Shown here piece after piece: positions 32,375 through 42,892 of a stretch of DNA of 64,000 nt. The notes beneath the pieces are model-generated. The model did not search any database, had not been told where the DNA came from, and worked only from the letters and a program-made list of their open reading frames with translations. The position numbers and the translations under genes are program-made. The stretch spans positions 62,001 to 126,000 of the forward strand of contig JABMLP010000037.1 in NCBI GenBank assembly GCA_013176395.1, in the 5' to 3' direction. Every line of letters begins with the position of its first letter. Position 1 is the stretch's first letter. The DNA comes from Venturia oleaginea (lineage: Eukaryota; Ascomycota; Dothideomycetes; Venturiales; Venturiaceae).

Positions 32375-33517
32375 CTACTGTTGATCCTCCTCGTTTCCCG
32401 AATTCTCATGCCATTTGCGTGCTTGCTTTGTTTTGACTGCGATGTCCAATCGTCGGACAAGGTGTCGAAGGTTCCTTGCCCCATTCGGATGGTATGGGCA
32501 GGTGAAGTCAAGGCATGCATTTGGATGGACGTCTTTGCACTGAGAATCGTCCTGATCAATTGCTCGTTCAACGTCTCGTGTCAAACGTGAGAGCCGGAAG
32601 GTCATAAACTCTAGATCTTCCTTCGATTCTCCTTCGTTGGAGTTGTCTTCTACTGTAGACTCACTGTCGTCGCCCGACATAGTCTGTAGAGATTCGTTTT
32701 CGTTTGGTGTAGACCAACTCCCGGAAATGGCTGGCAACTCTTGGAGTATTTCTCCAAGGTCTTTCATTTCCTGGTGCTGAGGTAAATCGCATTCCTCGTA
32801 CTCGCAGCAATTCATAGGTGAGTGTCTGTGGTGGACGTGCTGTACATCTGTACTGATGTTTGGGATTTTCATGATCTTCCTGAGGGTCGTATTGTTGACT
32901 TCCTTTTCGTGAACCCAGTGGAATTCCCAATCTGGTTCTCCTGGGTCTTCCTCGGACTTGTGCTCCCACAGTGGGCATTCTTTGACTTTGTACCAGTTCG
33001 ATGGAATCATCCAGTGAAGATCGTGTTCCGGATTCTTTCTCATGCTTGGGTATCTACTGATAACTTTGACAGCAGCCATTGTATTCCCAACCCCGAATTG
33101 GTTTGTGCCATACTCTGCTTTTGGCAATACCAACTGAGTGCCATAAAGACCGGGTGAGCTAGATGACGAACTCATCATAGCGAGATGTCCTTTGACATTG
33201 CCGTTACCTTGGTAACCTCCTCTATCCCGAGGGTAGTATCCGGAGCTCTGCTTCTCGGAATATACTTTGCAGTCGTCCTCATAACAAGCCGTCCAGCTCA
33301 GTATGTTGTGGATTGGCGGTACTGACGCATCGGATTGTAAAGCCTTGAGGTGTTCTGAGCCCATGGGTGAGTTTCCGAATCGTTGTCCCTGATTCGTGAA
33401 ACGTCCAGTGTTGTTCTTTTTGGGCTTTCTGACCTGTAACTTTCTTGGATCCACGTGGACCGCTCTGAATCTTGTCGAGCTCCATTGGCTGCGGTCCGTA
33501 TGAATCAACTCAAACAC
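32375..33517 (-). pseudogene. E3 Gag-like/spacer ORF, 380 aa
   Basis: The frame that is broken in E4 is continuous here. It includes HNILSWTACYEDDCK, HDLHWMIPSNWYKVKECPLW and a C-terminal Cys-containing CLDFTCPYHPNGARNLRHLV. It opens directly after a TAG codon with GTG rather than ATG. It lacks a capsid-like N-terminus and a CCHC knuckle, so it is not a functional Gag by itself. Upstream minus sequence to about 33680 holds the IDNRLFERK Gag C-terminal remnant. Confidence 0.7.
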
Positions 33518-33679
33518 CTATATTCGCACGACTGTTGTTTCCATGTCCTCGATAAGAACTAACTCCCTTCCTCTGAAGTTTTCTTTCGAATAGGCGGTTA
33601 TCAATCTTGATTGACGTTCCAATCATCGAGTACAGGCTCTGAGGCTGAGTTTCCTTCCGACTGATTTCATCCTTGACAG

Positions 33680-34080
33680 TCTGCTCTGCAACCCTTATTA
33701 CTAAGGACGGAGCTCCTAGGGACTATGAAGGTCAAGGGTATTGAATCTCTCTTCCTAACTCTTTCTTTCCTCAGCTTATTACAGCTTCGACTCCTAAGAC
33801 TACGCTGTCTTAGGATGACCTCTGATTTCCTCTTTGTAAATTTTGCGAGAATTTACTGTGGATTGGCCCTTACAGTTGGCCCTTGCTTCTTGGAGATTCT
33901 AGCACCTTCTAGAAAATCTCAGCTTGAATTCTCTTGAATTTCCTTTTTGTTTGGCCCTTGAGGTTGGCTCTTGAGGTTGGTTTTTAAGGTTGGCCCTTGC
34001 TTCTTGGGTTAGGACAAGTGTTCTCTTCTTGAAATTCCTTTTTGTTTGGCCCTTGAGATTGGCCCTTGCTTCTTGGGTTA
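33680..34080 (-). other. E3 leader segment homologous to family A leader
   Basis: Same block as E4 26879-27280: GGCCAA repeats and the CTAAGACAGCGTAGTCTTAG palindrome, matching the leaders of E1, E2 and E5. Confidence 0.75.
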
Positions 34081-34081
34081 G

Positions 34082-34521
34082 GTGTCCTCTTTAGGACCTT
34101 GACTCTACAGGCTCTTCCTGAGAGTACTGAAGTGGCTGGGGTGTCCTCTTTAGGACCTTGACTCTGCAGGCTCGTCCTGAGAGTACTGAAAATGGCTTGG
34201 GTGTCCTCTTTAGGACCTTGACTCTACAGGCTCTTCCTGAGAGTACTGAAATGGCTGGGGTGTCCTCTTTAGGACCTTGACTCTGCAGGCTCGTCCTGAG
34301 AGTACTGAAAATGGCTTGGGTGTCCTCTTTAGGACCTTGACTCTACAGGCTCTTCCTGAGAGTACTGAAATGGCTGGGGTGTCCTCTTTAGGACCTTGAC
34401 TCTGCAGGCTCGTCCTGAGAGTACTGAAAATGGCTTGGGTGTCCTCTTTAGGACCTTGACTCTACAGGCTCTTCCTGAGAGTACTGAAATGGCTTGGGTG
34501 TCCTCTTTAGGACCTTGACTC
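34082..34521 (-). repeat. 59/60-bp tandem repeat in E3 leader, 7 units
   Basis: Same alternating unit as in E4 but with seven full units, two fewer. The difference equals one dimeric higher-order unit. Confidence 0.85.
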
Positions 34522-34695
34522 ACCAACAGGATTGACCTGGGAGTACTTTCAACTTGTGGGTGTCACTTTGGACGTTGTTGATATCCCTTCGCAAAGGACA
34601 AGTTTCAACAACTCTCAATCTTCGACGTTCGTGATTACTACACAATGAGAAGATGTAGCATCCGTCCTAGGTTATGAGGTACCTAGCAAACTCTT

Positions 34696-34812
34696 TCTCA
34701 ATGCCTCGCTCAATGGAGGGCTTTCTCAGTGCCTCGCTCGATGGAGGGCTTTCTCGGTACCTCACTCGATGGAGGGCTTTCTCGGTACCTCGCTCAATGG
34801 AAGGCTTTCTCT
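34696..34812 (-). repeat. 28-bp tandem repeat in E3 leader, about 4 copies
   Basis: Plus-strand units read CGCTCGATGGAGGGCTTTCT with GGTAC/GTGCC-type spacers. One more copy than in E4. Confidence 0.7.
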
Positions 34813-34870
34813 TTGCTCTGACGATTGCTGCAGAGACTCTCTCTTACTGTCAGCAAGAGGTATTGGTGCG

Positions 34871-34881
34871 GTACTTAGATA
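34871..34881 (-). other. E3 primer-binding site (self-primer type)
   Basis: Plus strand GTACTTAGATA, one base from the 5' LTR; element-sense TATCTAAGTAC pairs with the LTR 11-mer. Confidence 0.78.
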
Positions 34882-34882
34882 A

Positions 34883-35163
34883 TGTAAGAGTTCAACCCTC
34901 AAAGGTGTTTCGCAAGTGAGAGAAGACTGCTTGTATTTCAAAGTATCTAAGTACAAAGAAGAAAGTGTAGGTACAGGAAGAACAACTTGTATGTATAATC
35001 TTCCAAGTAGGAAAAGGACATGCTGTCCTGAGAAGAGAATAGAAAGGAGTAGAAGCGCATGTGAAACGGTCCCTGAATAATCCCTGCTAGGCGCACGTGA
35101 GAACTACCAGGTAGTGCTAAGAATCCATCCAGGATAAGTTGTCAAAGGATCTATCCTTTGACA
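34883..35163 (-). repeat. E3 5' LTR, 281 bp
   Basis: Differs from the E3 3' LTR near 34990 (TATGTATA against TATATATA) and near 35140 (GTTGTCAAAGG against GTTGAGAAAGG). Followed by TSD copy ACAAC. Confidence 0.93.
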
Positions 35164-38100
35164 ACAACAAGTAGCGCCCGTAAGATTCCACCGCCTTGTC
35201 ACTTCTACACTTGAGAAAATCAAAGACGCGTCTAGAGTATTTGCTGTTACTCTTCGAGATATTGATATTGCCTTGAAGCCGAAAGTCCCTTTGACAACAG
35301 AGCAAATACTGGAATTGCTACCTAAGAGGTTTCATAAGTACGCTGCTGTCTTTGATCCTAAAAGGGCCGAGAGACTACCACCGCATCGCCCTGGGATTGA
35401 TCACGAAATACCTATAGAAGAAGGAAAACCACTTCCTTGGGGACCTCTATATGGTATGGGTCGAGAACAACTCCTTGTTTTGCGAAGGACTCTTACAGAG
35501 CTACTAGATAAAGGCTTTATCCGAGAGAGTAAATCAGTTGCTGCGTCTCCAGTTCTCTTTGTGAAGAAACCAGGAGGGGGCTTACGCTTTTGCGTAGACT
35601 ACCGAGCCTTAAACGCAATTACTCGAAAGGATAGGTACCCGCTACCGTTAGTAAAAGAGACTTTACTAACCTTAGCTCGTGCTAAGTATCTTAGTAAGCT
35701 TGATGTAAATGCTGCCTTCCACAAGATTCGAATCGCAACGGGAGATGAGTTCAAAACTGCCTTTCGAACTAGATATGGTCTATTTGAATGGCTAGTTACT
35801 CCCTTTGGCTTAACCGGTGCACCTGCGTCTTTTCAACGGTATATAAACTATATCCTTCGACGATACCTAGACGAGTTCTGCTCAGCTTATCTAGACGATA
35901 TAGTAATATACTCTTCAAAGAACCTTAAAGACCATGAAGAAAAGACTGAAAAGATACTTCAAAGCTGCCTTAACGCTGGGTTATACCTTGATATTCGGAA
36001 GTGCGAGTTTAATACCAAACGAGTCAAGTATCTAGGCTTCGTTATAGATACTGAAACGGGCCTACACATGGATCCGGAGAAGATCAAAGCAATTAAAGAA
36101 TGGGAACGTCCTACTACTCTACGAGGAGTACGTGGCTTCCTAGGCTTTACAAACTTCTACCGTGACTTTGTAAAAGATAACTCAACAATAAGGGAGCCTC
36201 TGGTTCGCCTTACAAAGAAGAATACTCCATTTTTATGGGGAAAGGAGCAAGAAGAATCTTTTCAAAAACTTAAGGCAGAGTTTTGCAAAGAACCTGTCCT
36301 GTCTGCACTTGATGAAGATAAGCCTACGCGAGTAGAACCTGATGCTTCAGGCTGGGCTTCCGGAGCAGTACTTAGTCAAAAAGATGAGCTAGGTAACTGG
36401 AAACCATGTGCTTTCTTCTCTACTAAGCACTTGCCAGCCGAATGCAATTATGATATCCACGACAAAGAACTTATGGCTATAGTCAAAGCTCTAGTCCATT
36501 GGACTAGCGAGCTACTAAGCCTAAGTAAGCCATTCATTATCCTCACAGATCACAAGAACCTTGAGAAGTTTATGGTAAAAAGGGAACTAAATGAAAGGCA
36601 AATGAGATGGGCGCAGATACTAGCTAAGTTTAACTTCAAACTAGGCTATCGCCCAGGCTCTGAATCTGTAGTTCCAGACGCCTTAACTCGAAGGGATCAA
36701 GATCTCCCAAAGGATATTCAAGACCCAAGAATCGTTGAAAGAACTAGAACGTTATTACCTCCAAAGCTTTGGATTAACGTTCTAGAGGATAAGACTCCTG
36801 CAAGAGAAGAAGCTGCCCAAGAAAATGCTCAAGAAGTAGACAAAGAACCTATCCCCTTTATACAAAATCCCTTTCTCTCAGGTGATCTAAGGGATAGATG
36901 GGAAACTGCACTCGAAGGAGATCTAGACTACAGACGTATTTTCCAAAGCGTTCTAAAGCAAGATAGGCAGTTCCCATCTAAGCTAAAGGTTCCTACTTCT
37001 ATAGGAGATTGTAAAGTCGAAAATAACCAGCTCTACTATAGAGACCGAATCTGGTTGCCCTCCTACGAGCCTCTCTTAACAGGAGTAATTCAAGAAATAC
37101 ACGATTCAGTCCTATCAGGGCATCCTGGACGAGAAGCTACTATTGCTATTCTCTCCAGACAGTTCTACTGGCCGGGATTTGCTCAAGATATACGTCAGTT
37201 TATACGCAATTGTGACGTCTGCGGAAGAACTTCAGTCTGGCGAGACAAAAAGAAAGGTTTACTTAAACCTCTTCCTGTCCCTAGCCGTATCTGGCAAGAT
37301 ATTTCAGTAGACTTCATAGTCGAATTACCAGAGAGCCAAAGATGCACAAGACTCTGCGTTATTACTGACCGCTTGGGTAAAGGAACTATTCTGTTCCCAG
37401 TGCCTAAAGAACAGTTTGGAGCTGAAGGATTTGCAAAACTATTTATACAGAACTACGTAAGATTACACTGGCTTCCTAGATCTCTAGTCTCAGATAGGGA
37501 CACGCAGTTTGTTAATGCTTTCTGGAAAGAAGTTTGTCACCTTCTTAAGATAGAGAGAAGACTCTCTACAGCGTATCACCCTGAGACTGATGGATCTACG
37601 GAAAGAAGAAATCAAGAAGTTGAAGCCTATCTACGTAAGTTCTGTACATTTAGTCAGAACGACTGGGTCGAGCTCCTGCCTATTGCTCAAATATGCCTCG
37701 ATAATAGACCAAACCAAGCTACGGGCCTATCGCCTTTCTTCTTAACCCACGGTTATAACATTGAGCATATAGGAACTGTTGAAGCTCCCCAGGAAACCCC
37801 TAAGAATCCAAAAGAAAAAGCACAAGATCTTGTAGCAAAATTGAAGGACGCACAAGAATGGGCAGAAACGTCAATGGTATCAGCTCAGCAACAGCAAGAA
37901 TACTACTCTAATAGAGATCGTGCTCCGGCTGACTCTTTTAAAGTGGGAGACAAAGTCTGGCTCAACCTAAAGAACGTAAAAACCCTACGTCCTTGTAAGA
38001 AACTAGACTGGATTCATGGGAAGTATACAGTTACACGAGTTATCAACTCAATGTCTTACGAGCTTGATACACCCAGAGGAATCCACAACCGATTTCATAC

Positions 38101-38443
38101 GTCTTTACTTAGGAGAGCTGGCACAGATCCCCTACCTTCACAAATACAAGATAATACACAGCCGCCTCCTATAGTAACTGAACAAGGAGACGAGGAATAC
38201 GGTATCGAGGCTATTCTAGCCGCAAGATGGCGCCGGCGAGGTCGACAACAAACGCGAGAAGTCTTAGTTAAGTGGGTAGGCTACGTTGATCCTACGTGGG
38301 AACCCCTTAGCGAACTCCAACAAACTACAGCTCTGGACGCTTTTGAAAGTGCCTACGGCAACGTTCTTGAAAACGACGGACCTATACTACGCCCTCAGAG
38401 ACTACGCTCACATCGATCTACAAGAGAGGGGGGGAGGGGATAA
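35164..38443 (+). pseudogene. pol: E2 Pol, RT-RNase H-integrase-chromodomain part
   Basis: This is the continuation of E2 Pol after the nested insertion, open from 35164 through 38443 and lacking only the first 170 codons. It contains RT YLDD, RNase H DASGWASGAVL, the integrase H/H/C/C finger, D885, D946, E982 (full-length numbering) and the C-terminal chromodomain. Two residues differ from E1/E5 (FPVPKEQ for FPLPKEQ, LFIQNY for LFMQNY). The TAA stop at 38441-38443 abuts the 3' LTR. It has no start or promoter of its own. Confidence 0.93.
38423..38440 (+). other. E2 polypurine tract
   Basis: A purine run AGAGAGGGGGGGAGGGGA lies directly before TAA and the LTR, within the last Pol codons. It would prime plus-strand synthesis. 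The same tract lies beside the 3' LTRs of E1 and E5. Confidence 0.8.
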
Positions 38444-38731
38444 TGTTAAGGGATGGAATCCTTCTCTCTAGCTTATCCATGACTGGATTTCCAATTGTTC
38501 TCTTGTTATTCTGCAAGCTGTCATGTTCTATTTTGCAAGCTGTCATGTTCTATTTTGCAAGCTGTCACGTTTCCATTTAAAGATACTTTCTAGAAGGATC
38601 TATTGTAAGAGGGGGATTATATATACGAGCTATCCTTCCTGTACTTACACTTTCTTCTCTGTACTTAGATACTTGAAATATAAGCTGTCTTCCCTCACTT
38701 GCGAAACACCTTTGAGGGTTGAACTCTTACA
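38444..38731 (+). repeat. E2 3' LTR, 288 bp
   Basis: Same length and, by eye, the same sequence as the 5' LTR (21482-21769). Followed by TSD copy TCCAA. Confidence 0.94.
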
Positions 38732-38736
38732 TCCAA

Positions 38737-41119
38737 GCACAGCGAAAAGGTCTATGTAAAGCGATAAATACATGGGATGGTGGGTGGGTGCACGATTGCA
38801 ACACCACGACGAAATGACGAGAGACGCAAGGACGACGGTACGAACTTGATGAAGGAAAGAGTATGTCAGAACAGAGAGAGAAACAGCCTATAAGTAGGAT
38901 GTTGCGGATACGATGCAATAAGGACTTCGTCCCGCGGCGTCGAGTGCGATTCCATTTACGAAAAACCACTCATCTTCAATCTCATAACAGTTGGGCGAGC
39001 ACAAAATCCGCACCCGGGAGGCAATGGAAGATCGTGCAGGTTATTGCGAAGGTTAGATGGAGAAAGTAACTCAAGATTGGTAGGTTGATCAGCTGCTCAT
39101 GGAATTGGTTGATTCTTCCATCGCCCCTACCATTTTGCAGTTAAAAGCCATTCGACGATAATGTTTGGAAGACAATGCTAAGCGAGTTCCACAACGGGCA
39201 TAGATACAGGGTAGATTCGATTCCGAAGTGATCCCTCAGGCAAACTTTTGTTCCAAATGGAACGTGGAGTTGGAGATTGGAAAACCACGTGACTTTGATT
39301 GATGGAAAATCGCGAATTCGAAAGACAGCTGGACCGTGATTGTTCCGTTGCGAGATTAAGTATGGTGAGATTCTGGAGGACTGTTTGCATCTTGACCTGG
39401 ACATCAGTATTGAGAACCTCTAACTGGAGCTGGGCATATCCGGTCCCTTGGACAGTAGAAGGAAACTGAACTTACAGCACCGCTGTGGTGCCAGCACCAA
39501 CACGACATTTCAGAACCAAACCTGACGTCTCGCTCTGCCTGTTATTTTCATGAAAGGATGCACCAGAATCCCCATCTGCAAACGAGCGTGTTTCTTAGGA
39601 GTGACAAAAATGCAATATGGGATCAATTGCACCACTTCAATGGGTCAAACTCTGGGAAGAACGAGCGTTCTGGGCGACATATCCGAAGAAATCCTTGCTC
39701 TCTCTTATCATGCAATACGAATGCAATATATGCTCCAAGGCGCATTTGTACCCCAGCTAAGGTTTCGATACTTGAGGATGCCGGCATGCCAACATGTAAA
39801 CGCAGCCATACATTGCAACGACCTTAACCTCCTCAATCTTGCAGGTACGTCTGTCCGAAAGCGAATAATATCATCGGCCCGTATCGCCAGACACATTACG
39901 GGTAATAGGCGTATGTCATGGAGGTGGGAGGAGAGGCATAGGGACGTTTGACGAATTGGAAAAGAGTTGCTCATCAACACGAGATCCCAATCCATCCAAA
40001 TCTTCTTTGCGATGAGCATGAATTCCCAGGTTCTCAGAATCATCCCACTATTTCCAGTACTCGTACTGACGTGGTGGATTATGCCGTTACTTATGTCTTC
40101 ATCGCAGGATATCAAGCAGACTTTTCATTAAAACTTCTGCTCAATACCATGCTCTGCCAAAAATCGACAACATAACAATGCAAATACAACCCGGATTTTT
40201 TTTTACCCTGAATCCTCTAGTCGCGCTTGAGATCTACTATTTGTGGTGAGAGCGAAAGCTTTGATCGATGGCAGGACATATCTATTCCCACGGTAAGGCT
40301 TCTTTGAGTACAAGCTTATTTCTCCGGCTTTGCCAAAGACAAAGTTCTGGCAAGGCCGTATACAATTCAAGGTCGAGTACCAGGGGAATACCGAGAAGAC
40401 CTATAGCCAAACCTCAGCTATCTATAAAAATTATCGCTAGCTAAACAGTTTGATTTTTTTCTTTGTGTGTCTTCTAGAGAAGTTATAAGCAAATAGCTTA
40501 TTCAATATAAGTTATTAGTAGATTATCAAAGAAAGAAAACTAAACTAGAGAAGCTAGTAGTTCTTACAGATCACCTCAAGGCTGAAGAGCAGGAAGGCAG
40601 GACTCGCAAAGAATGGTTGGATGATAAGAAGTGAAGTTATTGCTAGGACTGATAATGGAGGGGAATCCTTCGGGCGCACAAGATGAGACGACTGGTGCGA
40701 CGGAGTCAGTCCTAAAGGAGAATAGTACGTGCAGGAGTCACGTGATATTCCTACAGTTCCCACAGTTCTTGGCAGTGCCCGCAGATTTAAAGGTGTGGGA
40801 AGAGCCAAGAGGTGTGGGAATACACCTTGGCACCCAGAACCAGAAAGGTATATAGGGAGGACGTTGGACGGACTTTCCTTTCTCTCTTCATGATTATCTC
40901 ATGTTATGTTTCTCACATAGGATCTTCTTCAACCTACTACAGTAACGACCTTGTCACGGCGAGTAAAAGAGGTCATAGACAGGTCTATTAGGTAGAGAAG
41001 AATCTACTCCGGCGACTCGTAGAAGTCGCGCCTTAGCCACATGTGGCCGTGCGCGCCTCGCTAAGACCACAAAGTCACGTGACTGCAAGACCGCCATGCC
41101 ATGCCTTCACAGACCTTTT
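38737..41119. other. Gene-poor stretch, no gene recognised
   Basis: Short ORFs on both strands (for example 39550-39951 plus, 39708-40115 minus) have no recognisable domains. From 40430 to 40560 the DNA is AT-rich. Between about 40700 and 40940 a TATATAGGG box, CT-rich downstream DNA and CAACCTACTACAGTAAC suggest an old LTR, but I could not define both ends. Confidence 0.35.
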
Positions 41120-41132
41120 ACTTAGATACAAT

Positions 41133-42384
41133 AAAAACAGCACACACAGCGAGAACTCAATTTTTGGAATTTACAGAAGTATCATCTAAAGATCATCAAA
41201 ACACCTCTGCCAGTGGCCGCTCCGGCCTCTAGAGGCCATCGCGCGTCCCTCAGCGTCGATGAGATACCTCTAGAGTCGCCGTCGCGGCCACGGCATAGCA
41301 AGCACACGAATACATAAGCAAGCTACACGAACGATGCGTCCACCAAAGACAACAGCAACCATCTAGTCACTATCTCCCGGCTAGTCCATCACCCCAGATG
41401 ACACTGCAACGCTTCGAGTCGACGAGTCACTGCTAGAACGGCAATACCTTCAACACAACCCAAACACCAGACGCCCGGTGTGCAACAATCGGCACCACAC
41501 ACCACTGCAACGACTAGACAACCTCTCCCAACGTCTTGGCAAACCGTCCTGCTACAAGCTGATGTCCAGAGCCTTGAGCCTCTCCCCAAACTGTTGCGTC
41601 CCAGTCATGGCATTGGCAAGAGTAGGTGCGCGACACAGTAAGCAGTAAGGACGTATAGAAGGAGCTTATTGGCGGCAAATCCCCTCCCTACAAGCCAACA
41701 GATGTAGCCTTGAGCCTCTCCCCAGACTGTTGCGTCCCAGTTATAGCATTGGCAAGAGTAGGAGCGCGATATAGCAAGTAGGGAGAGCGACTAGCAGCAG
41801 GTAGGCTCCGACTATAAGACGGCAGGTCTATAGCACGATCGACGCCATACAATACGGCAGCTACCAGACAGCCTCGTCTACTGGCATACCCGGAGTATCA
41901 CACCCAAGCAGCGAAATCACGACTACGATGGTTACTATTGTCTCCAGCATCACACAACCAAGTACACTGCCGCATAGGAATCTGGTGTGAGGCAACTTTC
42001 ACAAGCAGAAACATACTTAGAGAACCCATTGGCCTTGAGGGATAAGGCGAAACAGATAGACAAAGCTGAGCATTAGAGGGAGACTGTAGGTAGAAGGATA
42101 GCGAAACACGAGGCATTGCCTCTTAAGTCTACATAGCACAGATATACTAGCAGAGTAACCAGTATCTACAAGAGCCCGCGGGCATTTGGAGATACTGGTT
42201 AGGGGAAAGGGGGGAGGACCGAGGGGACAGCTGGTCTTGTTTCAGTGAACGGGGCGAAGTGGGGCGCGGTGGATTATATAATCTATCACGTGTCGGCTGT
42301 CTGATGAAGTCCTCCTAACCGGACATAGCTGCGTGATTAAGCGGCTGCAACCGAGTAGGATAAAATCAATCAATCAATCAATCA
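41133..42384 (+). mobile_element. Probable non-LTR retroelement insertion with 13-bp TSD
   Basis: The 13-mer ACTTAGATACAAT occurs at 41120-41132 and again at 42385-42397, directly after a tail of five ATCA units. A variable-length target duplication plus a simple-repeat 3' tail is the mark of target-primed (LINE or SINE) insertion. The 1.25-kb body has no long ORF, so it is a 5'-truncated LINE or a SINE-like non-autonomous element. It contains a direct repeat of about 80 bp (41570-41649 and 41706-41785) around CCTTGAGCCTCTCCCCA. Confidence 0.6.
42366..42384 (+). repeat. (ATCA)n tail
   Basis: Five tandem ATCA tetramers end the element at 41133-42384 and abut the second TSD copy. Confidence 0.8.
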
Positions 42385-42569
42385 ACTTAGATACAATCAA
42401 GCACAAGTCATATGCACACGAAGCAAGCCCACACCCAACCTTCATACTAACCGACAAGCGTTCAGGATTGATCTGAGGATCAAATCGGTTAGACGACAAT
42501 TGAATTGGGAGATACATCGGACGGCTAGGATCTAGTGAGCCTCCAAAGAACCTGAGCAAGGGAAGGTAC

Positions 42570-42892
42570 TGTCACAGGCTATGGCCTAGATTGTGGTTCT
42601 CGGCTATGCCCTCAACCTTTGGAAACTTCTGGAAGATTCCACAGCCCCACCACCACTGATTATAAAACCATGTATTCTAGTCTTTCTCTCTTTTCTTCAA
42701 GTCTGGGAATACTCGTCAATCGGGAAAGTCAATTGAAAAACATATCGACTACGCCTCTCACAGGTACTTAAGGTAAGTACTTCCAGACTGATATTGCCCT
42801 TACCCCAAACCCGCGGACCAGAACAAGAGAACACAGATGTCAAGAAGGTCTTGACATAATCAACTGTGTTGAGAAACGAGTTCCCCGTAACA
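42570..42892 (+). repeat. Candidate solo LTR, no clean TSD
   Basis: The segment begins TGTCACAGG and ends CCCCGTAACA, giving near-inverted ends (TGTCAC/GTAACA). It has a TATAAAA box near 42661 and a CT-rich stretch after it. The flanks (GGTAC before, CCCTA after) do not match, so the boundaries are uncertain. It could be a Ty1/Copia-type LTR remnant. Confidence 0.3.

Larger units (their letters stand above)
24014..35163 (-). mobile_element. E3: family B non-autonomous Ty3 element, split by E4
   Basis: E3 is a minus-strand element inserted in pol of E2, flanked by ACAAC duplications. LTRs (281 bp) are 24014-24294 (3') and 34883-35163 (5') and differ at about three positions. The element is interrupted by E4 (25705-31327; TSD CAGGG). 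Without E4 it is about 5.5 kb. It retains gag-like, PR, RT, RH and integrase zinc-finger sequence, but has a TGA inside RT and lacks the integrase catalytic core. The termini, PBS and leader resemble family A. Confidence 0.93.
21482..38731 (+). mobile_element. E2: family A chromovirus split by a nested insertion
   Basis: This family A copy on the plus strand has 288-bp LTRs at 21482-21769 and 38444-38731 and the target duplication TCCAA (21477-21481, 38732-38736). Gag is intact. Pol is cut in the protease-RT linker after codon 170 by element E3 (24014-35163), with ACAAC duplicated on both sides (24009-24013, 35164-35168). Removing the insert and one TSD leaves about 6.1 kb, the size of E1 and E5. 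Its Pol differs from E1/E5 at two visible residues (Val for Leu and Ile for Met in the integrase). Confidence 0.96.
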
